From Candidatus Acutalibacter stercorigallinarum (GTDB lineage Bacteria > Bacillota > Clostridia > Oscillospirales > Acutalibacteraceae), in the NCBI GenBank assembly GCA_019112625.1, contig DXIW01000023.1:1-55345 (forward strand): DNA of 55,345 nucleotides. The letters run 5' to 3'. This document shows positions 44,557-51,562 of this stretch, piece by piece (within the stretch, counting starts at the first letter, position 1; every line of letters begins with the position of its first letter). Both the position numbers and the translations under genes were made by a program. The notes under the pieces were generated by a model. It was given only the letters and a program-made list of their open reading frames with translations, did not search any database and was not told the origin of the DNA.

Positions 44557-45522
44557 TCAGATCTCCCGCAGGGCCTGGGCCACCGCCCGCACCCTGCTGC
44601 GGTCGATGCCGGTGGACAGGGTGCAGTCCGCCCCCAGGATGAAGTTCTCCGGGCCGTAGGTCTGGGCCAGGCGTTTCGCCTCGGCCGCCAGGGCCTCCAC
44701 CGGGCCCTCCGCCAAAGGCGCGGCGTGGTTGGCAAGGCCGCCCATCACCGGCTTGCCCGGGAACAGGGCCCGGCCCTCCTCGATGGAACAAGGGGCCTCG
44801 TAGACGCCCCAGTTCACCGCGTCGCAGAAATCGTTGTAGGAGCGGTACCGCTCCATGTCCAGGTGGTCCTTGCAGATATGCAGCACCGCGGCGCACCCGG
44901 CCTTCTGGATCTCCGACAGGATGAGCTGGTCCAGGGGGGCGATCCATCGGGCGAACTCCTCGGCGGTGAACCACCGGTCCCGCTCCCCGCCCAGGGAGGC
45001 GTAGTAGATGCCGTCCATACCGGCCTCCTTATAGCCCCAGGCCAGGACGCACATGCACTCGGCGATGCGCTTGAGGCCGTCCAAAACCTTGGCCTCGTCC
45101 TGGCGCAGGCAGCTTACCAGCAGGTCCCGGGCGGCGTCGTAGCCCATACGGTGCTCGTAGGGGTGGATGCCCGAGGCGGTGATGCCGTGGAGGGTGCCCA
45201 GCCAGTAGCCCTCCTCCCCATCCCAGCGGTCCCGGATGGCCTTGGCCAGGGCAATCTGGTCCTGGATAAAGGGGGCGTCGGGACGAAGGGACTGGAGGTT
45301 CTTCCAATCTTCGGGGCCCTGGATGGGGCCGCAGTCCGGCACCAGGTTCTCGTTCATCACCTTGTAGATGTCTGTGTCCGTCTCCTGGAAGAATTTCAGG
45401 TGGGCGGCCACAGCCGCCTCCCCGGCCTTCTCCTCCGGGGGAAAGTGCAGGGAAAACCCGCAGGGCACATGGTCGGGCCGGCGGCCGGCCAGGGCGGCCA
45501 GCACGCGCTCTCGTTTTGTCAT
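44557..45522 (-). CDS. Uroporphyrinogen decarboxylase family protein, methyltransferase-like
   Basis: A 321-residue TIM-barrel protein of the UroD superfamily, which includes HemE and the corrinoid-dependent methyltransferases MtaA/MtbA/CmuA. It has His215-x-Cys217 in VLHICKDHL and Cys300 in LGADCTLSTG, which matches the H-x-C...C zinc site of the methylcobamide:thiol methyltransferases rather than HemE. A role in methyl transfer from a corrinoid protein is therefore plausible, but no corrinoid protein is adjacent. The start at 45522 has AAAGGAG nine bases upstream; an alternative TTG lies nine bases earlier. Confidence 0.85.
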   Translation of the reverse strand: MTKRERVLAALAGRRPDHVPCGFSLHFPPEEKAGEAAVAAHLKFFQETDTDIYKVMNENLVPDCGPIQGPEDWKNLQSLRPDAPFIQDQIALAKAIRDRWDGEEGYWLGTLHGITASGIHPYEHRMGYDAARDLLVSCLRQDEAKVLDGLKRIAECMCVLAWGYKEAGMDGIYYASLGGERDRWFTAEEFARWIAPLDQLILSEIQKAGCAAVLHICKDHLDMERYRSYNDFCDAVNWGVYEAPCSIEEGRALFPGKPVMGGLANHAAPLAEGPVEALAAEAKRLAQTYGPENFILGADCTLSTGIDRSRVRAVAQALREI

Positions 45523-45548
45523 GGGGAACAACTCCTTTCCTGCATCCT

Positions 45549-45577
45549 ATTGTAATCGCATCGGCCCGGGCTGTAAA
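45549..45577 (-). promoter_or_regulatory. Promoter of the UroD-family gene
   Basis: Minus strand -35 TTTACA (45572-45577) and -10 TACAAT (45549-45554), spacing 17. It is back to back with the SPFH gene promoter. Confidence 0.75.
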
Positions 45578-45594
45578 GATTTTTTTGCGTCCTC

Positions 45595-45623
45595 TTGACA
45601 GCGATACAAGATGATATTATAAT
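45595..45623 (+). promoter_or_regulatory. Consensus promoter of the SPFH gene
   Basis: -35 TTGACA (45595-45600) and -10 TATAAT (45618-45623) with 17-base spacing: a perfect sigma-A consensus, the strongest in the window. Confidence 0.92.
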
Positions 45624-45660
45624 AATATCAAATCCACATCACGAAAAAGGAGTTGTAACC

Positions 45661-46650
45661 ATGGAAACTGGAGAGAAGATCGTCAATCGCTATACAGAAA
45701 AACCGGTGAAGGCCAAAAACGGCTTTGCCATGCTGGCCCTTATTCTGCTGCTGCTTTTGGGCAGCATCGCCGTGGCCGTCTGCGGGCCGGTGTTTGTCAG
45801 CTCTTCCAACGCGGGCCTGGCGGTGGCCATGGTGGTGCTGGGGATACTGGTGTTTATCTTCGACCTGTTCCTCATGGCGGGCTTGAAGATCCTGAACCCC
45901 AACGAGGCGCTGGTGTTCACCCTGTTCGGCAAGTACCACGGCACCCTGAAGGGGGATGGCTACTTCTGGGTCAACCCCTTCTGCGAGGGCATCAACCCCG
46001 GTGGGGCGCCCACCACCGTCACCATCAACGGCAGCACCTCTGTCAACTTCGGGGCCAAGAAGATCTCCCTGAAAACCATGACCCTGAACAATGAGAAGCA
46101 GACGGTAAACGATGAGCGGGGCAACCCCATCGTCATCGGCACCATCGTCATCTGGCGGATCGTAGACACCACCAAAGCCGTGTTCAACGTGCAGAACTAC
46201 CGGACCTTCCTGGGCACCCAGTGCGACTCCGCCACCCGGAACATCGCCCGGATGTACCCCTACGACCTGATGGACGACGACGACCAGGGGGAAAAGACAT
46301 TGCGGGGCAGCAGCCAGGAGATCGCCGACATGATGAAAAAGGACCTGCAGGACCGGGTGTCCATGGCCGGGCTGGAAATCCTGGAGGTGCGCATCACCCA
46401 CCTGTCCTACGCCCCGGAGATTGCCGCGGCCATGCTCCAGCGGCAGCAGGCGGAGGCCGTGGTGGCCGCCCGGAAGAAAATCGTGGAGGGCGCCGTGGGC
46501 ATGGTGGAGATGGCCCTGGACCAGCTGGGCAAAGACCAGGTGGTGGAACTGGACGAGGAGCGCAAGGCCGCCATGGTGTCGAACCTGCTGGTGGTGCTCT
46601 GCGGCAACAAGGACGCCCAGCCCATCGTCAACAGCGGGTCCATCTATTGA
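45661..46650 (+). CDS. SPFH (band 7) domain membrane protein
   Basis: A 329-residue protein with two N-terminal membrane helices ([42 protein letters not shown]) followed by an SPFH domain ([47 protein letters not shown]) and a helical oligomerisation region ([22 protein letters not shown]). Such stomatin-like proteins form membrane scaffolds. The ATG at 45661 has AAAAAGGAG upstream. A small ribbon-helix-helix gene follows after 48 bases, a pairing that probably forms one transcript. Confidence 0.93.
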   Translation: METGEKIVNRYTEKPVKAKNGFAMLALILLLLLGSIAVAVCGPVFVSSSNAGLAVAMVVLGILVFIFDLFLMAGLKILNPNEALVFTLFGKYHGTLKGDGYFWVNPFCEGINPGGAPTTVTINGSTSVNFGAKKISLKTMTLNNEKQTVNDERGNPIVIGTIVIWRIVDTTKAVFNVQNYRTFLGTQCDSATRNIARMYPYDLMDDDDQGEKTLRGSSQEIADMMKKDLQDRVSMAGLEILEVRITHLSYAPEIAAAMLQRQQAEAVVAARKKIVEGAVGMVEMALDQLGKDQVVELDEERKAAMVSNLLVVLCGNKDAQPIVNSGSIY

Positions 46651-46698
46651 CCTTGGCCCCGGGCTGCGGTAACATAAGAGGAGAAAGGGGGAGCGCGC

Positions 46699-46875
46699 AT
46701 GGACGAGAAAGAAAAAGCGAAGAAGCAGATCCTCCTGCGCATTTCCCCCAAGCTGTGGGCCGAGCTGGCCGCCTGGGCGGAGGACGACTTCCGCTCCATC
46801 AACGGGCAGATCGAGTACCTGCTCACCGAGTGCGTAAAAAAGCGCAAGGGCGCCAAAAAGGGCCCGGAGGAGTAA
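46699..46875 (+). CDS. Arc-like ribbon-helix-helix protein
   Basis: A 58-residue basic protein. ILLRISPKLWAELAAWAEDD and SINGQIEYLLTECVKK fit the ribbon-helix-helix fold: a short strand (QILLRIS), helix 1, a turn, then helix 2 with the conserved N-G-Q-I-E. These are dimeric DNA-binding proteins such as Arc or antitoxins. It starts after AGGAGAAAGGGGGAGCGCGC. No toxin gene lies beside it; the neighbour is the SPFH gene, so it may regulate that gene or use the fold in another way. Confidence 0.85.
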   Translation: MDEKEKAKKQILLRISPKLWAELAAWAEDDFRSINGQIEYLLTECVKKRKGAKKGPEE

Positions 46876-46913
46876 AAAAGCGGACTGCCGCATATGTGCG
46901 GCAGTCCGTTTTT
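46875..46913. terminator. Bidirectional terminator after the ribbon-helix-helix gene
   Basis: Perfect 12-bp stem CGGACTGCCGCA/TGCGGCAGTCCG (46881-46908, loop TATG) with five Ts on the right and six As on the left, between convergent genes. Confidence 0.94.
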
Positions 46914-47097
46914 ATTCCTCTTTTTCCGCAGGTGCTTCCCCTTCCCGGTAAAAGACCAGCACCCCCTTGGCGGAGGGCATGGCGGCAAAGGACACCAGCC
47001 GGTAGCCCTTGGTCTCCATCTCGTTGGCGGTCTTTTCCACCTGGGCGGCCATGTCCTTGGCCTTGGGCGCGTATTTGATCACTACAGTCTGATACAT
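46912..47097 (-). CDS. Small DUF4177-like protein
   Basis: A 61-residue soluble protein: MYQTVVIKYAPKAKDM, a helix (AAQVEKTANEMETKGYRL), then two strands (VSFAAMPSAKGVLVFYREG). This strand-helix-strand layout with the GYRLVSF turn resembles the DUF4177 family, whose function is unknown. GGGGGAAAGAGC precedes the ATG. Probably co-transcribed with the small membrane protein gene 21 bases upstream. Confidence 0.78.
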   Translation of the reverse strand: MYQTVVIKYAPKAKDMAAQVEKTANEMETKGYRLVSFAAMPSAKGVLVFYREGEAPAEKEE

Positions 47098-47118
47098 GCT
47101 CTTTCCCCCTTGGGACGC

Positions 47119-47268
47119 CTACCGGTGCTCCCGGCGGCGGAGCTTCTGCCACAGGGGAAGGCCCACCGCGGCGGCCAGCACTACGGCCAGCGCCGCCCAG
47201 GTGACCCCGTGGACCGCCGGGCCCGTGGCCAGGAGAAACTCCCCCAACGATTGGAAAAACCCGTTCAT
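47119..47268 (-). CDS. Small single-span membrane protein
   Basis: A 49-residue protein starting MNGFFQSLGEFLLATGPAVH, with one hydrophobic helix (VTWAALAVVLAAAVGLPLW) and a basic end (KLRRREHR), so the C-terminus is expected inside. AGGGGGCGATGG precedes the ATG. It was too short for ordinary gene calling but its ribosome site and position directly before the DUF4177-like gene support it. Function unknown. Confidence 0.65.
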   Translation of the reverse strand: MNGFFQSLGEFLLATGPAVHGVTWAALAVVLAAAVGLPLWQKLRRREHR

Positions 47269-47466
47269 TCCATCGCCCCCTTTTCTGGCTCTATCCTAGG
47301 GCAACCGGGAGATTTTTGCCACCCTGCCGGAGTAAAGGGGAGGTTAAATTTTGCGAAAACCGGGCCGCCCCAAAGATTTAACCCAGGCTTTACCAGACCA
47401 CGCTTGCCCCCGGGACCGGGCAGGGATATGCTTTGCTTAGAGGAACCAAACGAGGGGGAACGCGGG

Positions 47467-47667
47467 ATGGAACAGGAAGAGCGGAGCGTATTGGGGCGGC
47501 GGCGGTTGGCCGGGCTGCTGCTCATGGCGCTGGGGGCTGTGCTGGCGGGGTTATCCCGGGCCATGGGCGGCCCGGTGCTGCTGGAGCTGCTCTCCGGCAT
47601 CTTTATGGGGCTTTCGGTGGGGACGCTGCTGGCCGGGCTGCTCACCGTGCTCCACGCGTTTCGCTGA
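47467..47667 (+). CDS. Small two-span membrane protein
   Basis: A 66-residue protein with a charged start (MEQEERSVLGRRR) and two hydrophobic helices (LAGLLLMALGAVLAGLS; SGIFMGLSVGTLLAGLLTVL). GAGGGGG lies upstream of the ATG. No known family recognised. A strong terminator follows within 10 bases. The longer frame upstream crosses three other genes and is not real. Confidence 0.7.
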   Translation: MEQEERSVLGRRRLAGLLLMALGAVLAGLSRAMGGPVLLELLSGIFMGLSVGTLLAGLLTVLHAFR

Positions 47668-47675
47668 CATGCCAG

Positions 47676-47710
47676 AAACCCCCGGAGAGACTGTCTCTCC
47701 GGGGGTTTTT
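47676..47710. terminator. Terminator after the two-span membrane protein gene
   Basis: Perfect 15-bp stem AAACCCCCGGAGAGA/TCTCTCCGGGGGTTT with CTG loop, then further Ts. Confidence 0.93.
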
Positions 47711-47717
47711 GTGGGGG

Positions 47718-47821
47718 CTGCTGCCGGCGCCCTCTCCGTCATCCCGGGGGATGACGCCCCCTTCCCCCCGCGGGGGAAGGGGGGCCGCGGCGGAGCCGCG
47801 GCGAGAGGGCGCCGGCAGCGG
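47718..47821. repeat. Cloverleaf-like inverted-repeat element, copy 1
   Basis: The outer stem CTGCCGGCGCCCTCTC/GAGAGGGCGCCGGCAG (47721-47736 with 47803-47818, extendable outward) encloses three perfect hairpins: GTCATCCC/GGGATGAC (47738-47755), a 12-bp CCCCCTTCCCCC/GGGGGAAGGGGG (47757-47783) and GCCGCGGC/GCCGCGGC (47784-47802). A second element at 51339-51437 has the same four-stem plan. It is intergenic and non-coding. Confidence 0.85.
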
Positions 47822-47842
47822 TCCAGATCGCAGGCAGCAGTC

Positions 47843-48628
47843 TTACAGCACCAGGCACATGCCGTCCTGGGCGAAGTCCACCCGGTCCCCCAGGACCTGG
47901 CGGGCCAGGGCCAGCTCCCCGGCGAAGTCCCGCAAAATCTCCACCCCGTGGTGGTAGAACAGCACCCGGCCGAAGTCCACCCCCGCGTCTTTCAGCTCCT
48001 GGCAGAGGGCGAAAGCCCGGTGGTGGCCGGTCTCCAACAGGATGAGATCCGCCCCGGAAAGGTGGGGCAAAAGCTCGGAAAAGTCCCGGAAATCCCCGGA
48101 ACAGACCAGCTTTCTCCCCTCGGCGGCCAGCACGAAGGAGAAGCTCTTCCACCTCTCCCCGGGGGCGGGCTCCCCCAGGTGCAGGTTGTGGGAGGCCTCC
48201 ACCCGGAGGCCCTCCTCCTGGAGGAGGCCGTCCTGCACCAGGTGGGGCTGCAGGGAGAACACGGTCTCGTAGTTGCCCTCGCTGCCCAGGAGCATTTTGT
48301 ACACCCCGTCGAACACCTCCAGGTCCGGCAGGTAGACGTGGATAGTCCGCCCCGCCATGCGCCCCTGGTTTTCCGGGGAGAGGGTGCACAGCTTCCGCAG
48401 GTTCCACAGCAGGTGGGGCAGGCCCCCCACGTGGTCCATGTGGGTGTGGGAGATGAAGATGCCGCGGGTGCGCAGCTGGTCGATGCCCAGCAGGTAAGAG
48501 CTGTAAGCGCAGTTCTCCCCCGCGTCCAGGAAATAGAGGCTGCCGCCGGTCTCCAGGGCCAGGCTGGTTTGGTGGCGGCCCGGCATGGGCTCGGTGCCCG
48601 AGCAGCTGCCCAGGATGTGAAGTTTCAT
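47843..48628 (-). CDS. MBL fold metallohydrolase
   Basis: A 261-residue metallo-beta-lactamase-fold protein. It has the metal motif ISHTHMDHVGGLPHLL, an N-terminal LHILGSCSGTEPMPGRHQTS like RNase Z-type members, LVCSGDFRDF and a late His in HNLHLGEP and VLFYHHGVEI. Likely a phosphodiesterase or related hydrolase; substrate unknown. The start overlaps the stop of the upstream P-loop gene (ATGA). No terminator is obvious before the cloverleaf repeat at its 3' end. Confidence 0.9.
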   Translation of the reverse strand: MKLHILGSCSGTEPMPGRHQTSLALETGGSLYFLDAGENCAYSSYLLGIDQLRTRGIFISHTHMDHVGGLPHLLWNLRKLCTLSPENQGRMAGRTIHVYLPDLEVFDGVYKMLLGSEGNYETVFSLQPHLVQDGLLQEEGLRVEASHNLHLGEPAPGERWKSFSFVLAAEGRKLVCSGDFRDFSELLPHLSGADLILLETGHHRAFALCQELKDAGVDFGRVLFYHHGVEILRDFAGELALARQVLGDRVDFAQDGMCLVL

Positions 48629-49137
48629 GTGGTCTCCTCCTCCAGTTTTTTGGCGATGGCCCGGGCCGCCTGGGCGGGGGTCAGGCCGTCTGTCAGAATT
48701 TTCTCCGTGTCCATGGCCTGGTACAGGGGCAGGCGCTCCAGGCTGCGCTGGTAGTCTGCCGGGACCCGCAGGCCGGCGGCCACGTCCTTCTGGATGTGGG
48801 CCTCCAGGGCCGCCGGGGAGGGCAGGAGGGTAAAGACCCGCACCTGCACCCCGCGGGTATCCAGCCGGGACAAAAGCTCCTGGATGATGGCCTCCTGGTG
48901 CATGACCCAGCAGAAGATTACCGTCTCATAGGCGGGGCAGCGCAGAAACTGTCCCAGCAAAAAGGCGATGTTCTCCTGGACCATGGCCTTGGTCTCTTCC
49001 GTCACCTGGAAGGGCTCCATGTCCCAGCACCAGTCCCCGTCCAAAAAGGCGCAGGGGGGCAGCAGCTTTTTCAGCTCCCGGCAGGTGGCGGTCTTGCCCG
49101 CCCCCATGGTGCCGTTTACAAAGATCAGGCGTTTCAC
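48625..49137 (-). CDS. P-loop nucleotide kinase-like protein
   Basis: A 170-residue protein with Walker A in IFVNGTMGAGKTATCRELKKLL, followed by FLDGDWCWDMEPF, the usual acceptor-binding Asp region of small kinases such as shikimate- or gluconate-kinase-like AAA_33 proteins. The remaining helices contain a lid-like segment. Substrate unknown. Start GTG at 49137 with AAGGAGG seven bases upstream. It is translationally coupled to the MBL gene. The 293 bases between this gene and 49431 hold only its promoter and a terminator; no other gene is seen there. Confidence 0.86.
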   Translation of the reverse strand: MKRLIFVNGTMGAGKTATCRELKKLLPPCAFLDGDWCWDMEPFQVTEETKAMVQENIAFLLGQFLRCPAYETVIFCWVMHQEAIIQELLSRLDTRGVQVRVFTLLPSPAALEAHIQKDVAAGLRVPADYQRSLERLPLYQAMDTEKILTDGLTPAQAARAIAKKLEEETT

Positions 49138-49165
49138 GGCCGTCCCTCCTTTTTGAGTTTTATCT

Positions 49166-49194
49166 ATTGTACCCCCTTCCCGGCCGGGCGTCAA
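49166..49194 (-). promoter_or_regulatory. Promoter of the kinase-MBL pair
   Basis: Minus strand -35 TTGACG (49189-49194) and -10 TACAAT (49166-49171), spacing 17. Confidence 0.8.
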
Positions 49195-49385
49195 TGGACA
49201 AAGGGAAAGCCACTGCCATGTTCCCCATGCCCTCTGCGGTCCGCTGCTCCCAAAATTTCCCAGAAAGAAAAATGGAAAAATTCCCCCATCCGGGCGGGGA
49301 TTGGAGCGTTGAAGAAGGCCCCCCACAGCCCAGCCCCCAGACCGCGGAGCGTGGGCACAGAAAAGCCCCCGGGGGGGCGTCAAGG

Positions 49386-49419
49386 GGCAAAAGAAAAGCC
49401 CCTGCCGGGGCAGGGGCTT
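49386..49419 (-). terminator. Terminator of the Ser/Glu-rich lipoprotein gene
   Basis: Minus strand stem AAGCCCCTGCC/GGCAGGGGCTT with two-base loop followed by TTCTTTTGCC, 12 bases after the stop codon. Confidence 0.88.
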
Positions 49420-49430
49420 GGGAGGCGGGC

Positions 49431-50021
49431 TTATTCCGCGTGGAATTCCTGGGAGTAGATCACGTTCCCCTGGCTGTCGGCGTAGACTACCTCCACCACG
49501 GGGTTTTCCACGTCCACCACCAGCTTAAGGGAGGAAGCGATGGAGGAAAAAGTGGCTTCCTGGGAAGCCATGGCCTCCTCCAGGGCGGCGGCCAGGCCCT
49601 CGGTGGCGGTGCCTTCGGGGTACTGGTAATGGTAGATGAGTTTTTCCGCCTCACCAATCACCTGCAGCTGCAGGGAGTCACCCAGGGTCTCAGTCATGGC
49701 GGACAGCTGCTCCTGGAGCTCCGGGGAGTTCACGTACTCCTCCACGGTGGCGAATTTGGTGAAGCCGGCAGCCTCACCCTCCGCGCTCTCCTGGGAGCTC
49801 TCCTCCCCGGCGGGCTCGCTGCTGGGTTCCTCGGTCTGGGAGCTGGGCTCCTGGGCCTCGCTGCTGGGCTCTTCGGCCTCGGAGCTGCTCTCCGCCGTCT
49901 GGGAGGTGGACTGGCTGGCGGGGGCGGAGCTCTGCGGCTCCTCCCCGCCGCAGGCGGCCAGGGACAGGGCCAGCAGCAGCGCCAGGGCAAGGGCCAGGAA
50001 ACGGGACATTGTCTTTTTCAT
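49431..50021 (-). CDS. Predicted lipoprotein of DUF4854 type
   Basis: A 196-residue secreted protein. The signal MKKTMSRFLALALALLLALS ends in lipobox LAAC, giving a lipid-anchored Cys. Residues about 28-85 are a Ser/Glu/Pro-rich spacer with repeats of EEPSSEAQEPSSQTEEPSSE. The folded part (FATVEEYVNSPELQEQLSAM; ending VVEVVYADSQGNVIYSQEF) matches the DUF4854 pattern known from many gut clostridia. Function unknown; probably displayed through the cell wall. AAAGGTG precedes the start. Confidence 0.85.
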   Translation of the reverse strand: MKKTMSRFLALALALLLALSLAACGGEEPQSSAPASQSTSQTAESSSEAEEPSSEAQEPSSQTEEPSSEPAGEESSQESAEGEAAGFTKFATVEEYVNSPELQEQLSAMTETLGDSLQLQVIGEAEKLIYHYQYPEGTATEGLAAALEEAMASQEATFSSIASSLKLVVDVENPVVEVVYADSQGNVIYSQEFHAE

Positions 50022-50064
50022 AAAAACCGCACCTTTCTCAAAAAACAGATTATCTGGCAACTTC

Positions 50065-50093
50065 AGTATAGCTTCACCCAACAGCCTTGTCAA
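50065..50093 (-). promoter_or_regulatory. Promoter of the DUF4854 lipoprotein gene
   Basis: Minus strand -35 TTGACA (50088-50093) and -10 TATACT (50065-50070), spacing 17. Confidence 0.88.
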
Positions 50094-50147
50094 TGAAAAA
50101 CGGGACTTTTCACATATTTAACAGACCCAGGCGCAGGAAACTCCCCC

Positions 50148-50178
50148 TTGACTTGAACCCAGGTTTAAGTGGTAAAGT
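50148..50178 (+). promoter_or_regulatory. MerR-type promoter of the aldo/keto reductase gene
   Basis: -35 TTGACT (50148-50153) and -10 TAAAGT (50173-50178) are 19 bases apart, too wide for normal use. Between them is the inverted repeat CTTGAACC-CA-GGTTTAAG (50152-50169). Long spacing with a central dyad is the hallmark of promoters activated by MerR-family regulators. No merR gene is in the window. Confidence 0.75.
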
Positions 50179-50240
50179 ATATATAAGAAGAGACAGGCTC
50201 CGGCGGGGTGCGCCGGGGCCTGCAGCGAGGAGGAACCAAG

Positions 50241-51269
50241 ATGGTACAAGTGACATTGGGGCGCACCGGGATCGTCACCAACAAAAACGCCTTTGGGGCC
50301 CTGCCCATCCAGCGGGTCTCCGCGGAGTACGCCGGCATGCTGCTGCGCAAGGCCTACGAGGGGGGCATCACCTTTTTCGACACCGCCCGCTCCTACTCCG
50401 ACAGCGAGGAGAAGATGGGCCTGGCCCTCCACGATGTGCGGGACAAGATCTTCATCGCCACCAAGACGCCTTCCACCACGGTGGAGGGCTTCTGGAAGGA
50501 CCTGGAGACCAGCCTGCGGCTGCTGCGGACCGACTATGTGGACATCTACCAGTTCCACAACCCGGCCTTCTGCCCCAAGCCCGGGGACGGCACCGGCCTG
50601 TACGAGGCCATGCTGGAGGCGAAGGAACAGGGAAAAATCCGCTTTATCGGCATCACCAACCACCGGTTGGGGGTGGCGGAGGAGGCGGTGGCCTCTGGCC
50701 TATATGACACCCTTCAGTTCCCCTTCTGCTACCTGGCCACGGACCGGGACATCGCCCTGGTAAACCTGTGCAAGGAGAAAAACGTGGGCTTTATCTCCAT
50801 GAAGGGGCTGTCTGGGGGGCTTCTCACCAACGCCGCCGCGGCCTACGCCTGGCAGGCCAAATTCGAGAACACCCTGCCCATCTGGGGCGTACAGCGGGAG
50901 GCGGAGCTGGATGAGTTTCTCTCCTTCCTCCAGTGTCCCCCGGACCCGGAGGATCCGGAGCTGCTGGCGGTCATCGAGAAGGACCGGAAGGAACTCATCG
51001 GCAACTTCTGCCGGGCCTGCGGCTACTGCATGCCCTGCCCGGTGGGCATCACCATCAACCAGTGCGCACGGATGAGCCAGCTCATCCGCCGCAGCCCCTC
51101 GGCAAACTGGCTGACCCCGGAGAGCCAGGCCATGATGATGAAAATCGAGGAGTGCCTGCACTGCGGCCAGTGCAAAGCGAAGTGCCCCTACGGGCTGGAC
51201 ATCCCCACCCTGCTGGAGCAGAATCTGGAGGACTACAAGAACATCCTGGCGGGGAAGGCGGAGCTGTAA
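50241..51269 (+). CDS. Aldo/keto reductase with C-terminal 2x[4Fe-4S] ferredoxin domain
   Basis: A 342-residue oxidoreductase. Residues 1 to about 245 are an aldo/keto reductase barrel with the active-site Asp47 and Tyr52 in FFDTARSYSDSEEK and VDIYQFHNP. The C-terminal part holds two cluster motifs, CRACGYCMPCPVGI and CLHCGQCKAKCPYGL, so it can probably pass electrons between a carbonyl substrate or NAD(P)H and ferredoxin-like carriers. The ATG follows GAGGAGGAACC. Preceded by a MerR-type promoter, suggesting induction by an electrophile or metal stress, and followed by a terminator. Confidence 0.93.
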   Translation: MVQVTLGRTGIVTNKNAFGALPIQRVSAEYAGMLLRKAYEGGITFFDTARSYSDSEEKMGLALHDVRDKIFIATKTPSTTVEGFWKDLETSLRLLRTDYVDIYQFHNPAFCPKPGDGTGLYEAMLEAKEQGKIRFIGITNHRLGVAEEAVASGLYDTLQFPFCYLATDRDIALVNLCKEKNVGFISMKGLSGGLLTNAAAAYAWQAKFENTLPIWGVQREAELDEFLSFLQCPPDPEDPELLAVIEKDRKELIGNFCRACGYCMPCPVGITINQCARMSQLIRRSPSANWLTPESQAMMMKIEECLHCGQCKAKCPYGLDIPTLLEQNLEDYKNILAGKAEL

Positions 51270-51286
51270 GGCCGTCCCATCCGGTG

Positions 51287-51319
51287 GGGAGCCGTCCCGG
51301 CGGGGACGGCTCCTTTTTT
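51287..51319 (+). terminator. Terminator of the aldo/keto reductase gene
   Basis: Stem GGAGCCGTCCC/GGGACGGCTCC followed by six Ts. Confidence 0.93.
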
Positions 51320-51338
51320 GCTGGGGGAAAGCGCGGGG

Positions 51339-51437
51339 CCCGCGCCCTCTCCGCCATCGCCCAGGCGATGGCGTACCCCCTTTTTGCTATGGAAAAAAGG
51401 GGGCGCCGCGGCGGGGCCGCGGCGGAGAGGGCGCGGG
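51339..51437. repeat. Cloverleaf-like inverted-repeat element, copy 2
   Basis: A perfect 17-bp outer stem (CCCGCGCCCTCTCCGCC/GGCGGAGAGGGCGCGGG, 51339-51355 with 51421-51437) encloses three hairpins: GCCATCGC/GCGATGGC (51353-51372), CCCCCTTTTT/AAAAAGGGGG (51376-51403) and GCCGCGGC/GCCGCGGC (51405-51423). Hairpins 1 and 3 share a few bases with the outer stem. Compared with copy 1, several paired positions differ while pairing is kept. Confidence 0.85.
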
Positions 51438-51484
51438 GGGTTCATTTTCCGCCTGGGAAAAATCAAAAAAAGATGATTTTCGTC

Positions 51485-51513
51485 TTTACTTCTCGTTAAG
51501 GGGCCGGTATAAT
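51485..51513 (+). promoter_or_regulatory. Promoter of the GH2 glycosidase gene
   Basis: -35 TTTACT (51485-51490) and -10 TATAAT (51508-51513), spacing 17, about 50 bases before the start codon. Confidence 0.8.
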
Positions 51514-51562
51514 CGGAGGTGGCCCGAAAATACTTTCTGAACAACAATGGGAGAAATGTGTT

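Noticed and set aside
44557-45522. hemE, uroporphyrinogen decarboxylase
   Set aside because: Distant from the hem operon, with an H-x-C...C zinc pattern typical of methyltransferases of the same superfamily.
46699-46875. Antitoxin of a type II toxin-antitoxin pair
   Set aside because: No toxin-like gene adjoins it; the neighbours are an SPFH gene and a convergent DUF4177-like gene.
50152-50169. Simple stem-loop terminator before the aldo/keto reductase
   Set aside because: The arms are short, no T-tract follows, and the dyad lies exactly between a -35 and a -10 box.
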